In this document: in pieces, positions 18,532 to 28,196 of the stretch
How the letters are laid out: the number at the start of each line of letters is the position of its first letter
Position numbering within the stretch: the stretch's first letter is position 1
Source of the DNA: Clostridiales bacterium
Lineage (GTDB): Bacteria; Bacillota; Clostridia; Lachnospirales; Lachnospiraceae
NCBI GenBank assembly: GCA_023663185.1
Contig: JAMPHY010000001.1
Location: forward strand, 495,826-559,825
Direction: 5' to 3'
Length of the DNA: 64,000 nucleotides
Position numbers and translations under genes: made by a program
The notes under the pieces: generated by a model
Database searches by the model: none
The model's input: the letters and a program-made list of their open reading frames with translations, nothing else
What the model was told of the DNA's origin: nothing

Positions 18532-20244
18532 TCACTCAAACTCATACACACTCCACAGCGACTTCTTAGAAACCAGCCGATATTCTGATAGATTAGGGTT
18601 ACATGCCAATATTCTGAAAAGCCACTCCTCCTGCCTATCGTAATCCGCCGCATATACAATCAGCTTATCGCTTCCGCAAATCACCTCATCGGTAAGCTGT
18701 TCCTCATTTCCCTCGCTTACAAAATACACTCTATCATATTCCATCAATTCCTGCGAGCGCCACCATACATTATAAGGCGACTCATCGTTATACAAAATCA
18801 TCACAGGCGTATGGACATTTTCTTTGGCATATGCCATTACCTCTTTATCCTCACTATAAAGGAAAATAGTCTTGCCGCCCACCAGCTCATCTATATCACC
18901 CATGAAAAGCATGAAAAGTAAAATTACACCGCCAAGCCTCGACAACTGTTTTTTATGCAAAGGATTTTGCCCTTGATAGTTGTCAATCAGTACACTCCAC
19001 AACATGTAAAGAGCCGTAATAAGCAATAACAGCACAATTCCGTATATCGAAAGCTGGTATCTGTTTGAAGTCTCATAGAGCAAAAGCGCCGTCTTAGATA
19101 CCGTAAAAAAATACCCGCCCGCCGCAAATAACAGCATGAAAAAAGCTGTCCGCTCTGCACTGTCTGTCTTTGCTTTTACCCTTTCTTTTCCTCCCCTGCT
19201 CATCACAAATACCGCAATACCCATAAGCGCTATCACAGCAAGCCACAAGAGCATATAGCCGTCAAAGAGATATTCATTCATAAGGTCTATGAAAAATCCA
19301 AGCCGCACACCTGTATTCGCAGCGTCCGTAAATTCGGACAACGCCCCTATTCCACGATATCCGCGAAATATATGAGAAAGGCTTGCCGGATAACATATTA
19401 CTGCTAAAGCTAAAGATATGGCGCAGGCAAAGCCGTATTTCACACAATCCGCGACGCTTACTTTTAACCGTCCCCAGTCTAAAACCCTGCCGTTCTCTTT
19501 TCTTTCCACACATGAAAGCAATTTCCATATACAGAAACCAGCCGCGGTAAAAAACAAAAATATAAGATAATAATACTGTGTTAAAAATCCCAGAAAATTT
19601 ATCGCTGCCAAAGGAAGCAGAAATTTTTTTACTCCAAAATCCTTCTTAACTACCGCGCGCACATGGATACAGGCACAGGATAAGACAAATACCGTCAACC
19701 ATTCATACATTCGGATAAACATCACTCCCGAAATAATGATGGGATTAAAACCATACGCTGATACAAGCAATAACGTAAGCCGCTTATTTTGCCCCGTTAC
19801 CATATAGGCAAGCCATGCAAGCAGCCCGAAATTCAAGATAAACGCCGCAATATTGACGCCGATTCCTAACCACTTGCTGAATACACCGGGAAAAAACGAA
19901 CAGACCGTATGTAATAGGAAATAAAATAGCGGCGGGTGCACGTCCCACGACTGCACTTCGACAACCATGCCATAATTGAATTTCTCTTCTGGCAGAACCA
20001 CAAATTCATTGCGCACAGACTCCCTATCAACCCATTCCCTGTCCGGTTCATACAGCCCTGCCGTTCTGTTGGTCGAATAAAAGGAATAGTATTCATCTTC
20101 GTGAAACCCTTCCTTCTTACCGCCATAGTAAATCAGCATAAGAAGCTGCATGGCAAGAACGAAAATAAACGCCGCTGTCCATAACCATCTGCCTTTTTGT
20201 CCTGTTCTCCTTCCGTTCTTCCTGCTTCCGAATGTTTTTTCCAT
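18532..20244 (-). CDS. multi-spanning membrane protein, GT39/PMT-like glycosyltransferase
   Basis: 570 residues with about ten membrane segments. The first external loop contains HEDEYYSFYSTNR (a D/E pair after TM1) and, further on, SWDVHPPLFYFLLHTVC. Both are hallmarks of lipid-linked-sugar-using GT-C enzymes of the PMT/ArnT type. The C-terminal 120 residues are soluble. Ribosome site GGAATGG is modest. It would transfer a sugar from a polyprenyl carrier outside the membrane, but donor and acceptor cannot be read from sequence. Located downstream of a DUF4097 gene with a 29-base gap. Confidence 0.8.
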   Translation of the reverse strand: MEKTFGSRKNGRRTGQKGRWLWTAAFIFVLAMQLLMLIYYGGKKEGFHEDEYYSFYSTNRTAGLYEPDREWVDRESVRNEFVVLPEEKFNYGMVVEVQSWDVHPPLFYFLLHTVCSFFPGVFSKWLGIGVNIAAFILNFGLLAWLAYMVTGQNKRLTLLLVSAYGFNPIIISGVMFIRMYEWLTVFVLSCACIHVRAVVKKDFGVKKFLLPLAAINFLGFLTQYYYLIFLFFTAAGFCIWKLLSCVERKENGRVLDWGRLKVSVADCVKYGFACAISLALAVICYPASLSHIFRGYRGIGALSEFTDAANTGVRLGFFIDLMNEYLFDGYMLLWLAVIALMGIAVFVMSRGGKERVKAKTDSAERTAFFMLLFAAGGYFFTVSKTALLLYETSNRYQLSIYGIVLLLLITALYMLWSVLIDNYQGQNPLHKKQLSRLGGVILLFMLFMGDIDELVGGKTIFLYSEDKEVMAYAKENVHTPVMILYNDESPYNVWWRSQELMEYDRVYFVSEGNEEQLTDEVICGSDKLIVYAADYDRQEEWLFRILACNPNLSEYRLVSKKSLWSVYEFE

Positions 20245-20273
20245 TCCCTTATTCCTTAGCTTATCAATAAATG

Positions 20274-21275
20274 TCAGTCCTCGAACTTAATCGTAATGCT
20301 TCCCATAGCGCATTCTATGTCAAAATAACTGCTGCTGCCATTGTTTATCTTACGTTCTTTAGCTATTCCACCATACTCATTACCACCTATTATAACATTT
20401 CCCATGCCACATTCAAGAGTATAATTGTGTTCGCTCTCTGAACCCTGCAAAGTTATGTCTATCTCTCCCATAGCGCACTCGGCGTCCATATCGCCCATAA
20501 TTTTCCCCTGCACGCTTATGCTGCCCATGCCGACTTCCAAATCCAAATCCTTCGCCACGTCAGCGTTTTTGACATCAACTGTTCCCGCGCCCACAGATAT
20601 GCTGACCGTCTCCGCGCTCATACTGCCTATATTCATTTCTCCAGCACCCACGTCCATGCTGATTGACTTTGCCCTCAGGCTGTCGATATCGTATATTCCC
20701 GCTCCCGACTCCAGCTCTATCGTATTGGCTTCCAGATTTAAGTTCTCGATTTGCCCCGCATAAATTTCCATTTCAACCGAGTTAAGATTCAGTCCTTTAG
20801 GCAGGCTTAAATATACTGTTCCGTCATTTTCATTATGAAACATATTATTAAACTTGTTCCTGTTTCCATAAAGTACGAAGGTTCCGTTATTCATGCCATA
20901 CTTAAGATTTTTAATGGAAGAATCATTTCTTATCCATACACAGTCGTCAGCCGACTCCTCTATGACCAGACAGGCTGCGCCAAGTTCTATATCTATATCC
21001 GTAATTTCGGACGCCCTACAGTCTGTATTCTCCGCTTCGCTGCCTGAAACACGGTGTTCTGCGCCATAATGCCAATCGTCGTCATAGTCAAACAGTGGAA
21101 AATGAAACAAACCCATGTCTAAAACAACGACACTGCCATCTTGGAACAAACCATATCTGCCTTCCTGCCTAAGCTGCTCAAATCCGCCAAATATACCGAA
21201 TACGCCGCAAAAAACACAGCCTATTGTAAATAAAACCAATGCCGTAATCAAACACCATTTAGTAAATTTTTTCAT
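20274..21275 (-). CDS. DUF4097 (putative adhesin-like beta-helix) protein
   Basis: 333 residues: an N-terminal membrane segment (about 8-28), then a long right-handed beta-helix-like region. Repeats such as SMDVGAGEMNIGSM, ISVGAGTVDVKNA and LEVGMGSISVQG recur about every 20 residues. Ends with SITIKFED. The ATG overlaps the stop of the DUF1700 gene by four bases (translational coupling). This trio, PadR-DUF1700-DUF4097, is a known Firmicutes cassette of unknown function, presumably an envelope-related response. Confidence 0.9.
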   Translation of the reverse strand: MKKFTKWCLITALVLFTIGCVFCGVFGIFGGFEQLRQEGRYGLFQDGSVVVLDMGLFHFPLFDYDDDWHYGAEHRVSGSEAENTDCRASEITDIDIELGAACLVIEESADDCVWIRNDSSIKNLKYGMNNGTFVLYGNRNKFNNMFHNENDGTVYLSLPKGLNLNSVEMEIYAGQIENLNLEANTIELESGAGIYDIDSLRAKSISMDVGAGEMNIGSMSAETVSISVGAGTVDVKNADVAKDLDLEVGMGSISVQGKIMGDMDAECAMGEIDITLQGSESEHNYTLECGMGNVIIGGNEYGGIAKERKINNGSSSYFDIECAMGSITIKFED

Positions 21276-22096
21276 GCTTTTGCGCCCCCTTTACCAAAAA
21301 TAGCACTGAATAACTTGCCTATTCCTTTAAATACAAGCGGTACTAATCTTCCGCAAAGAACCATCAGCCATAGGAAAACCAGACCTATCGCCATAAATAT
21401 TAACGCCATACCTATCAGGCACAAGCCTGCAACCGGCATTCCTAACAACATGGCAATTCCGCTTACAAACAAGGCTATGCCTACCGCTATCAGTGAAACG
21501 GCTATTGCGCCAATGCTTATGACTATTCCTAATACAGCGCCGAAAATGCCGACTATTATTCCCAAAATCCCGCCACCTATACCAAATAGAAGCGGCGACG
21601 CAAGAATACACAAAATAACAATTATTATAATAGTGCCAGTGGACATCTGACTTTTACGCGGCTTAACGTCTGTGCTGTTCTGGTTATTGTAACTTCCTTG
21701 ACCGCTGTACTGGTTTTGGTTATTGTTGTAATTGCTTTGTCCGTCGGACTGCCCGCTCTCATAATATGAGTCTGCGACGTTTTTCTCATCTTTTTCTTCC
21801 CCGCCTTTTTCTCCGCTGCGGTACAAATCCGGCACTTCACCTCTGTTTCGGTTTTCGTATTCCGAAAAGCCTTTCTCCGTAAACTCCCCTATGTTTTCAC
21901 CGTCCGCCAATCCTGCCTTAATTGTCCTCGCAAGCTGCTCCGGCGTTCCAAGCGAAGCAATTACACTCTGTTCATTCTCTTCTCCTGCGTCGTCGAAGTA
22001 GTCATTATAGTAGTGTATCGCCTCTTCCCTTTCCGAAAGCGGCACGTCCGCAAGCAATTCCGCCAGATTTTTCATAAAATCCGCTCTGTTCATCAT
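21272..22096 (-). CDS. DUF1700 (HAAS) membrane protein
   Basis: 274 residues. The N-terminal domain (residues 1-65, MNRADFMKNLAELLADVPLSEREEAIHYYNDYFDDAGEEN) is the HAAS/DUF1700 signature. A low-complexity Asn/Gln/Gly linker follows (about 110-150), then four closely spaced glycine-rich membrane segments. Overlaps padR upstream and DUF4097 downstream by four bases each. Two ATG codons in tandem make the exact start uncertain by one residue. Confidence 0.9.
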   Translation of the reverse strand: MMNRADFMKNLAELLADVPLSEREEAIHYYNDYFDDAGEENEQSVIASLGTPEQLARTIKAGLADGENIGEFTEKGFSEYENRNRGEVPDLYRSGEKGGEEKDEKNVADSYYESGQSDGQSNYNNNQNQYSGQGSYNNQNSTDVKPRKSQMSTGTIIIIVILCILASPLLFGIGGGILGIIVGIFGAVLGIVISIGAIAVSLIAVGIALFVSGIAMLLGMPVAGLCLIGMALIFMAIGLVFLWLMVLCGRLVPLVFKGIGKLFSAIFGKGGAKA

Positions 22097-22413
22097 TTTA
22101 ATCCTCCCTCAAAAATGCTGTTTAGCTTAGCTGAATAACGATGCCATTCGCTAATATACAAATTTAGCTGTGCGCGACCTTTTTCTGTCACTTTATAGTA
22201 GCGCCTGTTACGCCCTGCACATTCCATGTCATATACTTCCAAACACTCGTCTTTCTGCAGTCTTCGCAGTACCGGATACAGTGTCGATTCGGAAATTTCT
22301 ATAACATGACGTACTTCCTGTGTTATTTTGTATCCGTAAGTACCTTCCGTCTCACTCGATACAACCGCAAGAACGATTGCGTCCAACAGCGCGGCGCCCG
22401 TATTGAAAACCAT
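22093..22413 (-). CDS. PadR-family transcriptional regulator
   Basis: A winged-helix repressor of about 106 residues. The start at ATG 22413 (MVFNTGAALLDAIVLAVVS) is chosen because AGGAGG lies seven bases before it. An in-frame extension to 22467 is less likely. The wing region TYGYKITQEVRHVIEISESTLYPVLRRLQKDECLEVYD is typical. It likely represses its own operon through the palindromes at 22520-22577. Confidence 0.93.
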   Translation of the reverse strand: MVFNTGAALLDAIVLAVVSSETEGTYGYKITQEVRHVIEISESTLYPVLRRLQKDECLEVYDMECAGRNRRYYKVTEKGRAQLNLYISEWHRYSAKLNSIFEGGLK

Positions 22414-22519
22414 GCGATATCCTCCTCTCCCTCTTCTTACATATTTCATACAATAACCCGCTTCCAATATTCTCTGCTACAAAATCTCATATGGTATGAT
22501 ATAATATTATGATTTTATG

Positions 22520-22584
22520 CAATATTATATGCCATATAATATTGTTGTTACTGATACTATACGGCATATAATATTATTTGTCAA
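22520..22584 (-). promoter_or_regulatory. padR operon promoter with two palindromic operators
   Basis: Minus strand -35 TTGACA (22579-22584) and -10 TATAGT (22556-22561), 17-base spacing. A nearly perfect 25-base palindrome (22520-22544, centred on ATATGCCATAT) lies just downstream of the start site. A second related palindrome (22554-22577, centred on TATACGGCATATA) covers the -10 and spacer. The 33-bp centre spacing fits three helical turns and PadR autorepression. Confidence 0.75.
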
Positions 22585-22665
22585 TATATATTTATTAAAA
22601 ATAAAAATATAACTTGCAAGCGAAAACTTTTCGCTGAGGTATTTTATAAGTAAAAAAGAGTCTTC

Positions 22666-22694
22666 TTGTGAGATTTCCTGCAGTATGATATAAT
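22666..22694 (+). promoter_or_regulatory. predicted promoter for the esterase-MFS pair
   Basis: -35 TTGTGA (22666-22671), 17-base spacer, -10 TATAAT (22689-22694), about 70 bases before the esterase ATG. Apart from this and the padR operators, the 350-base gap 22414-22763 is AT-rich with nothing else recognisable. Confidence 0.6.
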
Positions 22695-22763
22695 TCTGAA
22701 TAGTTACTGACGAAACATGGAAACAAATAAAATGTTTTATGAAAGATTGAAAGGGACAGATTT

Positions 22764-23816
22764 ATGAGTATGTTTGTAGCGCCTGATTATTCCGAGTTAC
22801 AGTATAGCGGCAGGATTGATTTTGATAATCCTGCTGCGCCTGAGTTTGTATATCCGTGCAGTTATGTCAAAATGCGCTTTACCGGTACATATGTTAAGGC
22901 GGTTATTGAAAACCATCGCGCGTACTTTAGCAGTTATCTGGGCTTCATTATTGACGGCAGGCAGGATAAAGTGAAAATTCAGGATTCCGGTAAAGCCACA
23001 ATTGAGCTGGCTTCCAATCTGGAAGATACGACGCACGAAATCCTGCTGTTTAAGCGAATGGACGCCTGTCACGTATTTCGATTCTATGGCTTTGAAGTGG
23101 AAGACGGTGCGGTTATATCGGCTCCTGACGCTAAATCGGGGCGCAGAATAGAAGTATATGGCGACAGCGTTTCAGCAGGAGAAGTATCAGAAGCGGTTGA
23201 CTATGTGGGGAAAGAAGACCCCGAACACGACGGGGAATTTTCTAACAGCTATTATTCTTATTCATGGCTGACGGCAAGAAAACTTAATGCAGAGCTTCAT
23301 GATATTGCGCAGGGCGGTATCGCCCTGCTGCATAATACCGGCTGGTTTGCCGGACCGGAATGTATAGGCATGGAAGAGATATACGATAAAATTCAGTATA
23401 ATACACAGTTGGAAGAACCTAAGCAATGGGATTTTGCAAAGTATCGTCCGCATGTAGTCATAGCTGCCATCGGTCAGAATGACAGTAATCCGGAAGATTA
23501 TATGGCGACAGATTATGAAGGCGATAAAGCTAAACATTGGCGCAAGGAATATAAAGCGTTTATACAAAAACTTCGGGAAATATATCCGCAAGCGGTCATA
23601 ATATTGACGACGACCATACTCGGTCATAATGAAAATTGGGATAAAGCGATTGACCAAGTTAGTCATGAACTTAATGACACAAATGTCTATCATTTCTTAT
23701 ATACTAATAACGGAACCGGAACTCCGGGACATATCAGGATTCCAGAAGCGGAACGAATGTCAGATGAGCTTGCGGCATTTATTGACTCACTTGGTAATGA
23801 AATTTGGCAGGATTAA
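22764..23816 (+). CDS. SGNH-type carbohydrate esterase (CE2-like)
   Basis: 350 residues, no signal peptide. An N-terminal beta-domain (residues 1-125) precedes an SGNH hydrolase domain, the CE2 order. The catalytic serine is in VYGDSVSAGE (Ser135). Later blocks are QGGIALL (Gly), IGQNDSNPED (Asn) and GTPGHIRIP (His). It probably removes acetyl groups from imported oligosaccharides. The cytoplasmic location fits the neighbouring MFS transporter (25 bases downstream) and the mannoside phosphorylases further right. Confidence 0.85.
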   Translation: MSMFVAPDYSELQYSGRIDFDNPAAPEFVYPCSYVKMRFTGTYVKAVIENHRAYFSSYLGFIIDGRQDKVKIQDSGKATIELASNLEDTTHEILLFKRMDACHVFRFYGFEVEDGAVISAPDAKSGRRIEVYGDSVSAGEVSEAVDYVGKEDPEHDGEFSNSYYSYSWLTARKLNAELHDIAQGGIALLHNTGWFAGPECIGMEEIYDKIQYNTQLEEPKQWDFAKYRPHVVIAAIGQNDSNPEDYMATDYEGDKAKHWRKEYKAFIQKLREIYPQAVIILTTTILGHNENWDKAIDQVSHELNDTNVYHFLYTNNGTGTPGHIRIPEAERMSDELAAFIDSLGNEIWQD

Positions 23817-23840
23817 AGCAGGAAAAGAGTATAGATTAAG

Positions 23841-25028
23841 ATGAAGAACCAATATAATAAAACCATCACCGCCTGCTTTGTGGGATATATTGTGCAGGCT
23901 ATAGTCAACAATTTTGTACCGCTGTTATTTTTATTTTTTCAAAGAAGCTATAATATTCCGCTTTCCCAGATTACGCTTCTGGTGACGTTTAATTTCGGCA
24001 TACAGCTTTTGGTTGACCTGCTTTCCGTAGGATTTGTAGATAAAATAGGCTACCGTGCCTCAATGGTTATGGCGCATGTTTTATCGGCGGCAGGCTTGTT
24101 TCTTCTTACAATACTGCCGGAGATTTTATCTTCTTCGTTTGCCGGAATTTTGATTGCTGTCATGATATATGCAATCGGCGGCGGACTTTTGGAAGTCCTT
24201 GTCAGTCCGGTGGTGGAAGCGTGCCCTTCCGATAATAAAGAAAAAACGATGAGTATGCTTCACTCCTTTTACTGCTGGGGACATGCCGGAGTGGTATTGA
24301 TTTCGACGTTGTTCTTTTATGTTGCAGGTATTGAGAACTGGAAAATATTAGCGTTGATTTGGGCGCTTGTTCCGCTTGGAAATGCGTTTGCTTTTACAAA
24401 GGTTCCGATTGCCTCGCTTATTAAAGAAGGCGAATCGGGAATGCAGTTAAAGGAACTGTTCAAAATTAAGATATTCTGGATTTTAATGATAATGATGATA
24501 TGCGCGGGAGCAAGCGAACAGGCTGTCAGCCAGTGGGCTTCCACGTTTGCGGAAAAAGGTCTGGGAATTTCCAAAACAGCGGGCGATTTGGCGGGACCGT
24601 TAGCGTTTGCAATTTTAATGGGGACGTCAAGGGCGTTTTATGGCAAATATGGCGACCGTATTAATCTGGAGCGCTTTATGATATATAGCTGCTGTTTATG
24701 TGTTCTGTCTTATCTGGGAATTTCATTTCTGCCCATTCCGCAGCTTAGTCTGGCTGCCTGTGCGGTCTGTGGATTATCGGTCGGGATTATGTGGCCGGGT
24801 TCTTTTAGTAAAGCGTCGGCGGCTTTGCCCTCAGGCGGAACAGCGATGTTTGCGTTATTGGCGCTTGGCGGGGATATAGGCTGTTCGGGCGGCCCTACAT
24901 TAGTCGGAATGGTATCGGGAGCGTTGGGAGACGATTTAAAAAAGGGCGTCTTGGCAGGAGTTATTTTCCCGGTACTGCTGCTTTTGGGGATTGTAAAAGT
25001 TGGTAATCCCAAAGAGAACAAAGAATGA
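23841..25028 (+). CDS. MFS transporter
   Basis: 395 residues with about 12 hydrophobic segments. Features include the loop 2-3 region VGFVDKIGYRASMVMAHV and the mid-protein motif with PSDNKEKTMSMLHSFYCWGHAGVV. It resembles FucP/sugar-type MFS carriers by overall pattern. It follows the esterase closely and is probably co-transcribed, which suggests a sugar or acetylated oligosaccharide substrate; this is inference. Confidence 0.85.
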   Translation: MKNQYNKTITACFVGYIVQAIVNNFVPLLFLFFQRSYNIPLSQITLLVTFNFGIQLLVDLLSVGFVDKIGYRASMVMAHVLSAAGLFLLTILPEILSSSFAGILIAVMIYAIGGGLLEVLVSPVVEACPSDNKEKTMSMLHSFYCWGHAGVVLISTLFFYVAGIENWKILALIWALVPLGNAFAFTKVPIASLIKEGESGMQLKELFKIKIFWILMIMMICAGASEQAVSQWASTFAEKGLGISKTAGDLAGPLAFAILMGTSRAFYGKYGDRINLERFMIYSCCLCVLSYLGISFLPIPQLSLAACAVCGLSVGIMWPGSFSKASAALPSGGTAMFALLALGGDIGCSGGPTLVGMVSGALGDDLKKGVLAGVIFPVLLLLGIVKVGNPKENKE

Positions 25029-25030
25029 AA

Positions 25031-25055
25031 GGAAAGACCTAAATGCTTTCCTTTT
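25031..25055. terminator. short bidirectional hairpin between convergent genes
   Basis: GGAAAG (25031-25036) pairs with CTTTCC (25046-25051), followed by TTTT on the plus strand and preceded by A-rich sequence. It lies between the MFS stop and the CotH stop. A short stem, so moderate confidence. Confidence 0.45.
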
Positions 25056-27459
25056 ATTCGCAGGTATATGTTTGAGTGTCCATTATATCATATGTTTCCG
25101 GATTTAATAGTACAATTCTAATGTCCACATATTTGTTGTTATCTTCTGAGCTGACAAAACAATCATGACCATCCAAATATACCCCATATTCACCGGCGTC
25201 ATTCCAAAAGACAGACAATGAACAAACCGAACTTTCATATACGCTGCCCGGTACATGAAAATCATCTAACACAACTGCTGTTTTTTCTAAACCGTTCCAC
25301 ACAATAAAATCAGTTGTATCATGTATGTCATCATAAGATACTCCAAGTGTATTAAATAATTCAATATACTCAGAATTATTCCAAATATTTTGATTATTAA
25401 TTTCTATCACGGAATAATAGTTTGTCGCCAGTAATCCGTTTAAATAAACACGCAGTTGTTCAGGTGTATTTATTTGAGATTCCTTTACTATATCATATCC
25501 TTTTGAAAAATTAAAAGAATATAGAATATTATCTTTTAAAATATTCATTGCTATTTCAGGTTCAAAAAACAGAGATGTCTCATAACAATTAATGTCATTT
25601 AACTTTATATTATATTTACCATCCCGTTCTTCTTCAAACGAAAGACTTCCTATACTTGTTTCCAGAACTCCGTCATTTTCATTGAGAGAATCAAGATATT
25701 CAAACTGTCTTTTTGACGGATTTGCAAGAATAAAACGTACATTTTCTGTGATATAAGAGATATCGATACCAATATATTCAAGGAACTCTGTATAATCAGA
25801 ATCCTTTAATAAATCTTTGTTATTTATCTCCATTATAAAACTGCACTCAAGAAAATCTTTATATCTGGCGCTCCGCCTAATAAAAAGGTTGTCAGTTTCA
25901 TAATATATTTTTTCTAATCTCTCATAATATAAATCTGATTCCTGCAAGCGTTCCATGACATAATTACGAAAGGTATCTGCCCCCCCCGCTTGTTCAACAT
26001 AACATCCGTCAGGCCAGCGTTCCATATCTCTAAGATATGCGCCGGAACCGTAAATATCCTTTTCATATTTATCTAAAAGAGCATTAATATTTTCTTCAGA
26101 CCAGCCCGTTTTCCTCAGTTGTTTATATTTTTCAAATATTTTTTCGCATAAGAAACTGTCTCCATTAACTATTAACTGACTTATATATCCGCTTTCAATA
26201 ATAAAATTATAATCTGCTGGGAAATCATAATATGAGAAGCGGGTTCCCCATGTAAGATCTAAATCCCACGGTGCATAGAACGCTTTAATTCCGTCTTTAT
26301 TATCCTGTAATAATATATAATAATTTGTTATCATTCTTGCATTATCAAATCCTTGCACTAAGTTTATAAACAAATAGAAATCAATTACATTATTGGGGTC
26401 TATACCAGAATATAATTTTTCGTTATTATTCGCACTAAAATATAATTCATGATAATAATCCACTAATCTTGATAATTCATTATCAGTTAAGTCAGGATTA
26501 CTACTTGTATAACCAATTACTTCCCCATTACTGTCAAATTGCAATCTTTCACCATTTATTCCATGCTTTATTACAGACAATTCACTGCTTTTTGCACCCA
26601 CCTGTTTTTCATCAATCGGGTATCCCAGGGCATATAATCCCCAATACTCGCCGTTTACGAAAAGTTCCAGATATCTGTATTCCATACCTATATCCATCCC
26701 AAGACTATTGTCCGTTGCGCAGGTATATTTCCAAAGGTTAGATGAAAAGACATTCCTAATTTTTTCCGGATCATTATATGCTGAATATAACAACCAATCG
26801 TCATCTAACCGCATTCCGAGTAATGATACATGATATGGTCGTATATTACCACCAACAGATTCCTGTATCAGCGAAATACGATAAGCCTTTTTAGGAAACA
26901 ATTTCATGGTATTTCCACGTACATGAATATTTCCCTCGGAAGTTATAAGCCTATTTGTCGTTACCGCACTATTGTCAAAAAGCGTCATGCTCATCGGCAT
27001 ATCATCAGTTGAAATATCTTCTGCACAATTTATATTCATTAATGGAAGCGTAGTGCATTTTAAATTGTATCTGCAATATAAATCTTCTGTGTAAACTAAA
27101 ATAGGTATGGTCTGATTGTTCCTGATTAGGTCTTCCGTAATTTCACCTTCCAAAAAGGCTATATTTACATTATCAGCGCTGCTCTTTACTCTTATGTCCG
27201 GAGTAAAGGCTTTTGCATCATTTTCTATGAGCGAGTAATAAAATGTATTATTATAGGCATCAAAAAAAAGAACTTCTTCGTTAAAAATCAAAGAGTCCAA
27301 CAAACCCACAACCTCTTCACGTGACATGATAATTTCATCAGCCTGCGCACTGCTGGCTATGCAGTCAGAATAATTTACCGGATTTCCCAAAAAATCCACC
27401 AGATAAATAACTGCTATGATAGAAACTGCAAGAACCAGTACGCTTACTATTTTTTTCAT
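25054..27459 (-). CDS. CotH-family protein kinase-like secreted protein
   Basis: 801 residues. An N-terminal membrane segment (about 5-23) exports or anchors the protein. The CotH domain includes HVRGNTMKLFPKKAYRISL, the LLYSAYNDPEKIRN block, YRYLELFVNGEYWGLY and FYAPWDLDLTWG, the last with acidic catalytic residues. An additional region of about 300 residues follows. It is the third gene of a VTC-DUF4956-CotH set. An eight-C run (plus strand 25980-25987) lies in the coding region. Confidence 0.9.
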   Translation of the reverse strand: MKKIVSVLVLAVSIIAVIYLVDFLGNPVNYSDCIASSAQADEIIMSREEVVGLLDSLIFNEEVLFFDAYNNTFYYSLIENDAKAFTPDIRVKSSADNVNIAFLEGEITEDLIRNNQTIPILVYTEDLYCRYNLKCTTLPLMNINCAEDISTDDMPMSMTLFDNSAVTTNRLITSEGNIHVRGNTMKLFPKKAYRISLIQESVGGNIRPYHVSLLGMRLDDDWLLYSAYNDPEKIRNVFSSNLWKYTCATDNSLGMDIGMEYRYLELFVNGEYWGLYALGYPIDEKQVGAKSSELSVIKHGINGERLQFDSNGEVIGYTSSNPDLTDNELSRLVDYYHELYFSANNNEKLYSGIDPNNVIDFYLFINLVQGFDNARMITNYYILLQDNKDGIKAFYAPWDLDLTWGTRFSYYDFPADYNFIIESGYISQLIVNGDSFLCEKIFEKYKQLRKTGWSEENINALLDKYEKDIYGSGAYLRDMERWPDGCYVEQAGGADTFRNYVMERLQESDLYYERLEKIYYETDNLFIRRSARYKDFLECSFIMEINNKDLLKDSDYTEFLEYIGIDISYITENVRFILANPSKRQFEYLDSLNENDGVLETSIGSLSFEEERDGKYNIKLNDINCYETSLFFEPEIAMNILKDNILYSFNFSKGYDIVKESQINTPEQLRVYLNGLLATNYYSVIEINNQNIWNNSEYIELFNTLGVSYDDIHDTTDFIVWNGLEKTAVVLDDFHVPGSVYESSVCSLSVFWNDAGEYGVYLDGHDCFVSSEDNNKYVDIRIVLLNPETYDIMDTQTYTCE

Positions 27460-27473
27460 CTAATCAATTTCCT

Positions 27474-28145
27474 CTATAAGACATCATCACTATCGTATTC
27501 AATAATGGAAAATTTTTCTACGCCCTTTATAGTTCTTATACTTTTTGATAGTTCTTCCGGCTCTTTAACGGATATTTCTATAACCATATTCATGCCTTTT
27601 GATGTAAAATTCCTGCTTTTTACACGATATCTTTTTGTATGTGCTTTTATAGCATCTATTATTGTGTTTTCATCATCAGGAGAACAATACAATACCATTA
27701 CAAAGGGCTTTTTCCCTATAGAAATATGCTCCATTACAATCAAGACTATTGTTACAGTCAGAGACGTTAATACTGCAACCTCATATAATTGACAGCCGCA
27801 GGTTATACCAATATGTACTGACCATAAAAGATATAGCATATCAACCGGATTTTTTACTGCTGTACGGAAACGCAAAATTGCTAATGCGCCTATTGTCCCT
27901 AATGTAATTACAAGATTGGACTGCAGGCACAAGATAATAGTAGAAATAAAAAACGGCAGAACCGCGATGCAGATATTAAACGAACGATTATAAAATGACC
28001 TATGGGAAACCAGTCTGTAAACCGTAAATTCATATACGCTCAAAATCAGAACAATAAACAGAACTGATACAATAACAGATGTATATAGTCCCGGATTAAA
28101 ATAAGAATTACCTATATTATGTAAAGTATTTTCAATAGTGTTCAT
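27474..28145 (-). CDS. DUF4956 membrane protein
   Basis: 223 residues with about four membrane segments in the first 150 and a soluble C-terminal domain of about 75 residues. The conserved core LGTIGALAILRFRTAVKNPVDMLYLLWSV identifies DUF4956. Encoded between a VTC-domain gene and CotH, a recurrent neighbourhood. Its job, perhaps in envelope polymer or polyphosphate handling, is unknown. Confidence 0.9.
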   Translation of the reverse strand: MNTIENTLHNIGNSYFNPGLYTSVIVSVLFIVLILSVYEFTVYRLVSHRSFYNRSFNICIAVLPFFISTIILCLQSNLVITLGTIGALAILRFRTAVKNPVDMLYLLWSVHIGITCGCQLYEVAVLTSLTVTIVLIVMEHISIGKKPFVMVLYCSPDDENTIIDAIKAHTKRYRVKSRNFTSKGMNMVIEISVKEPEELSKSIRTIKGVEKFSIIEYDSDDVL

Positions 28146-28196
28146 TTCAACAACTATGCTCCTTCCTTAGTCTGTGTCATAAAATACTTATATATT

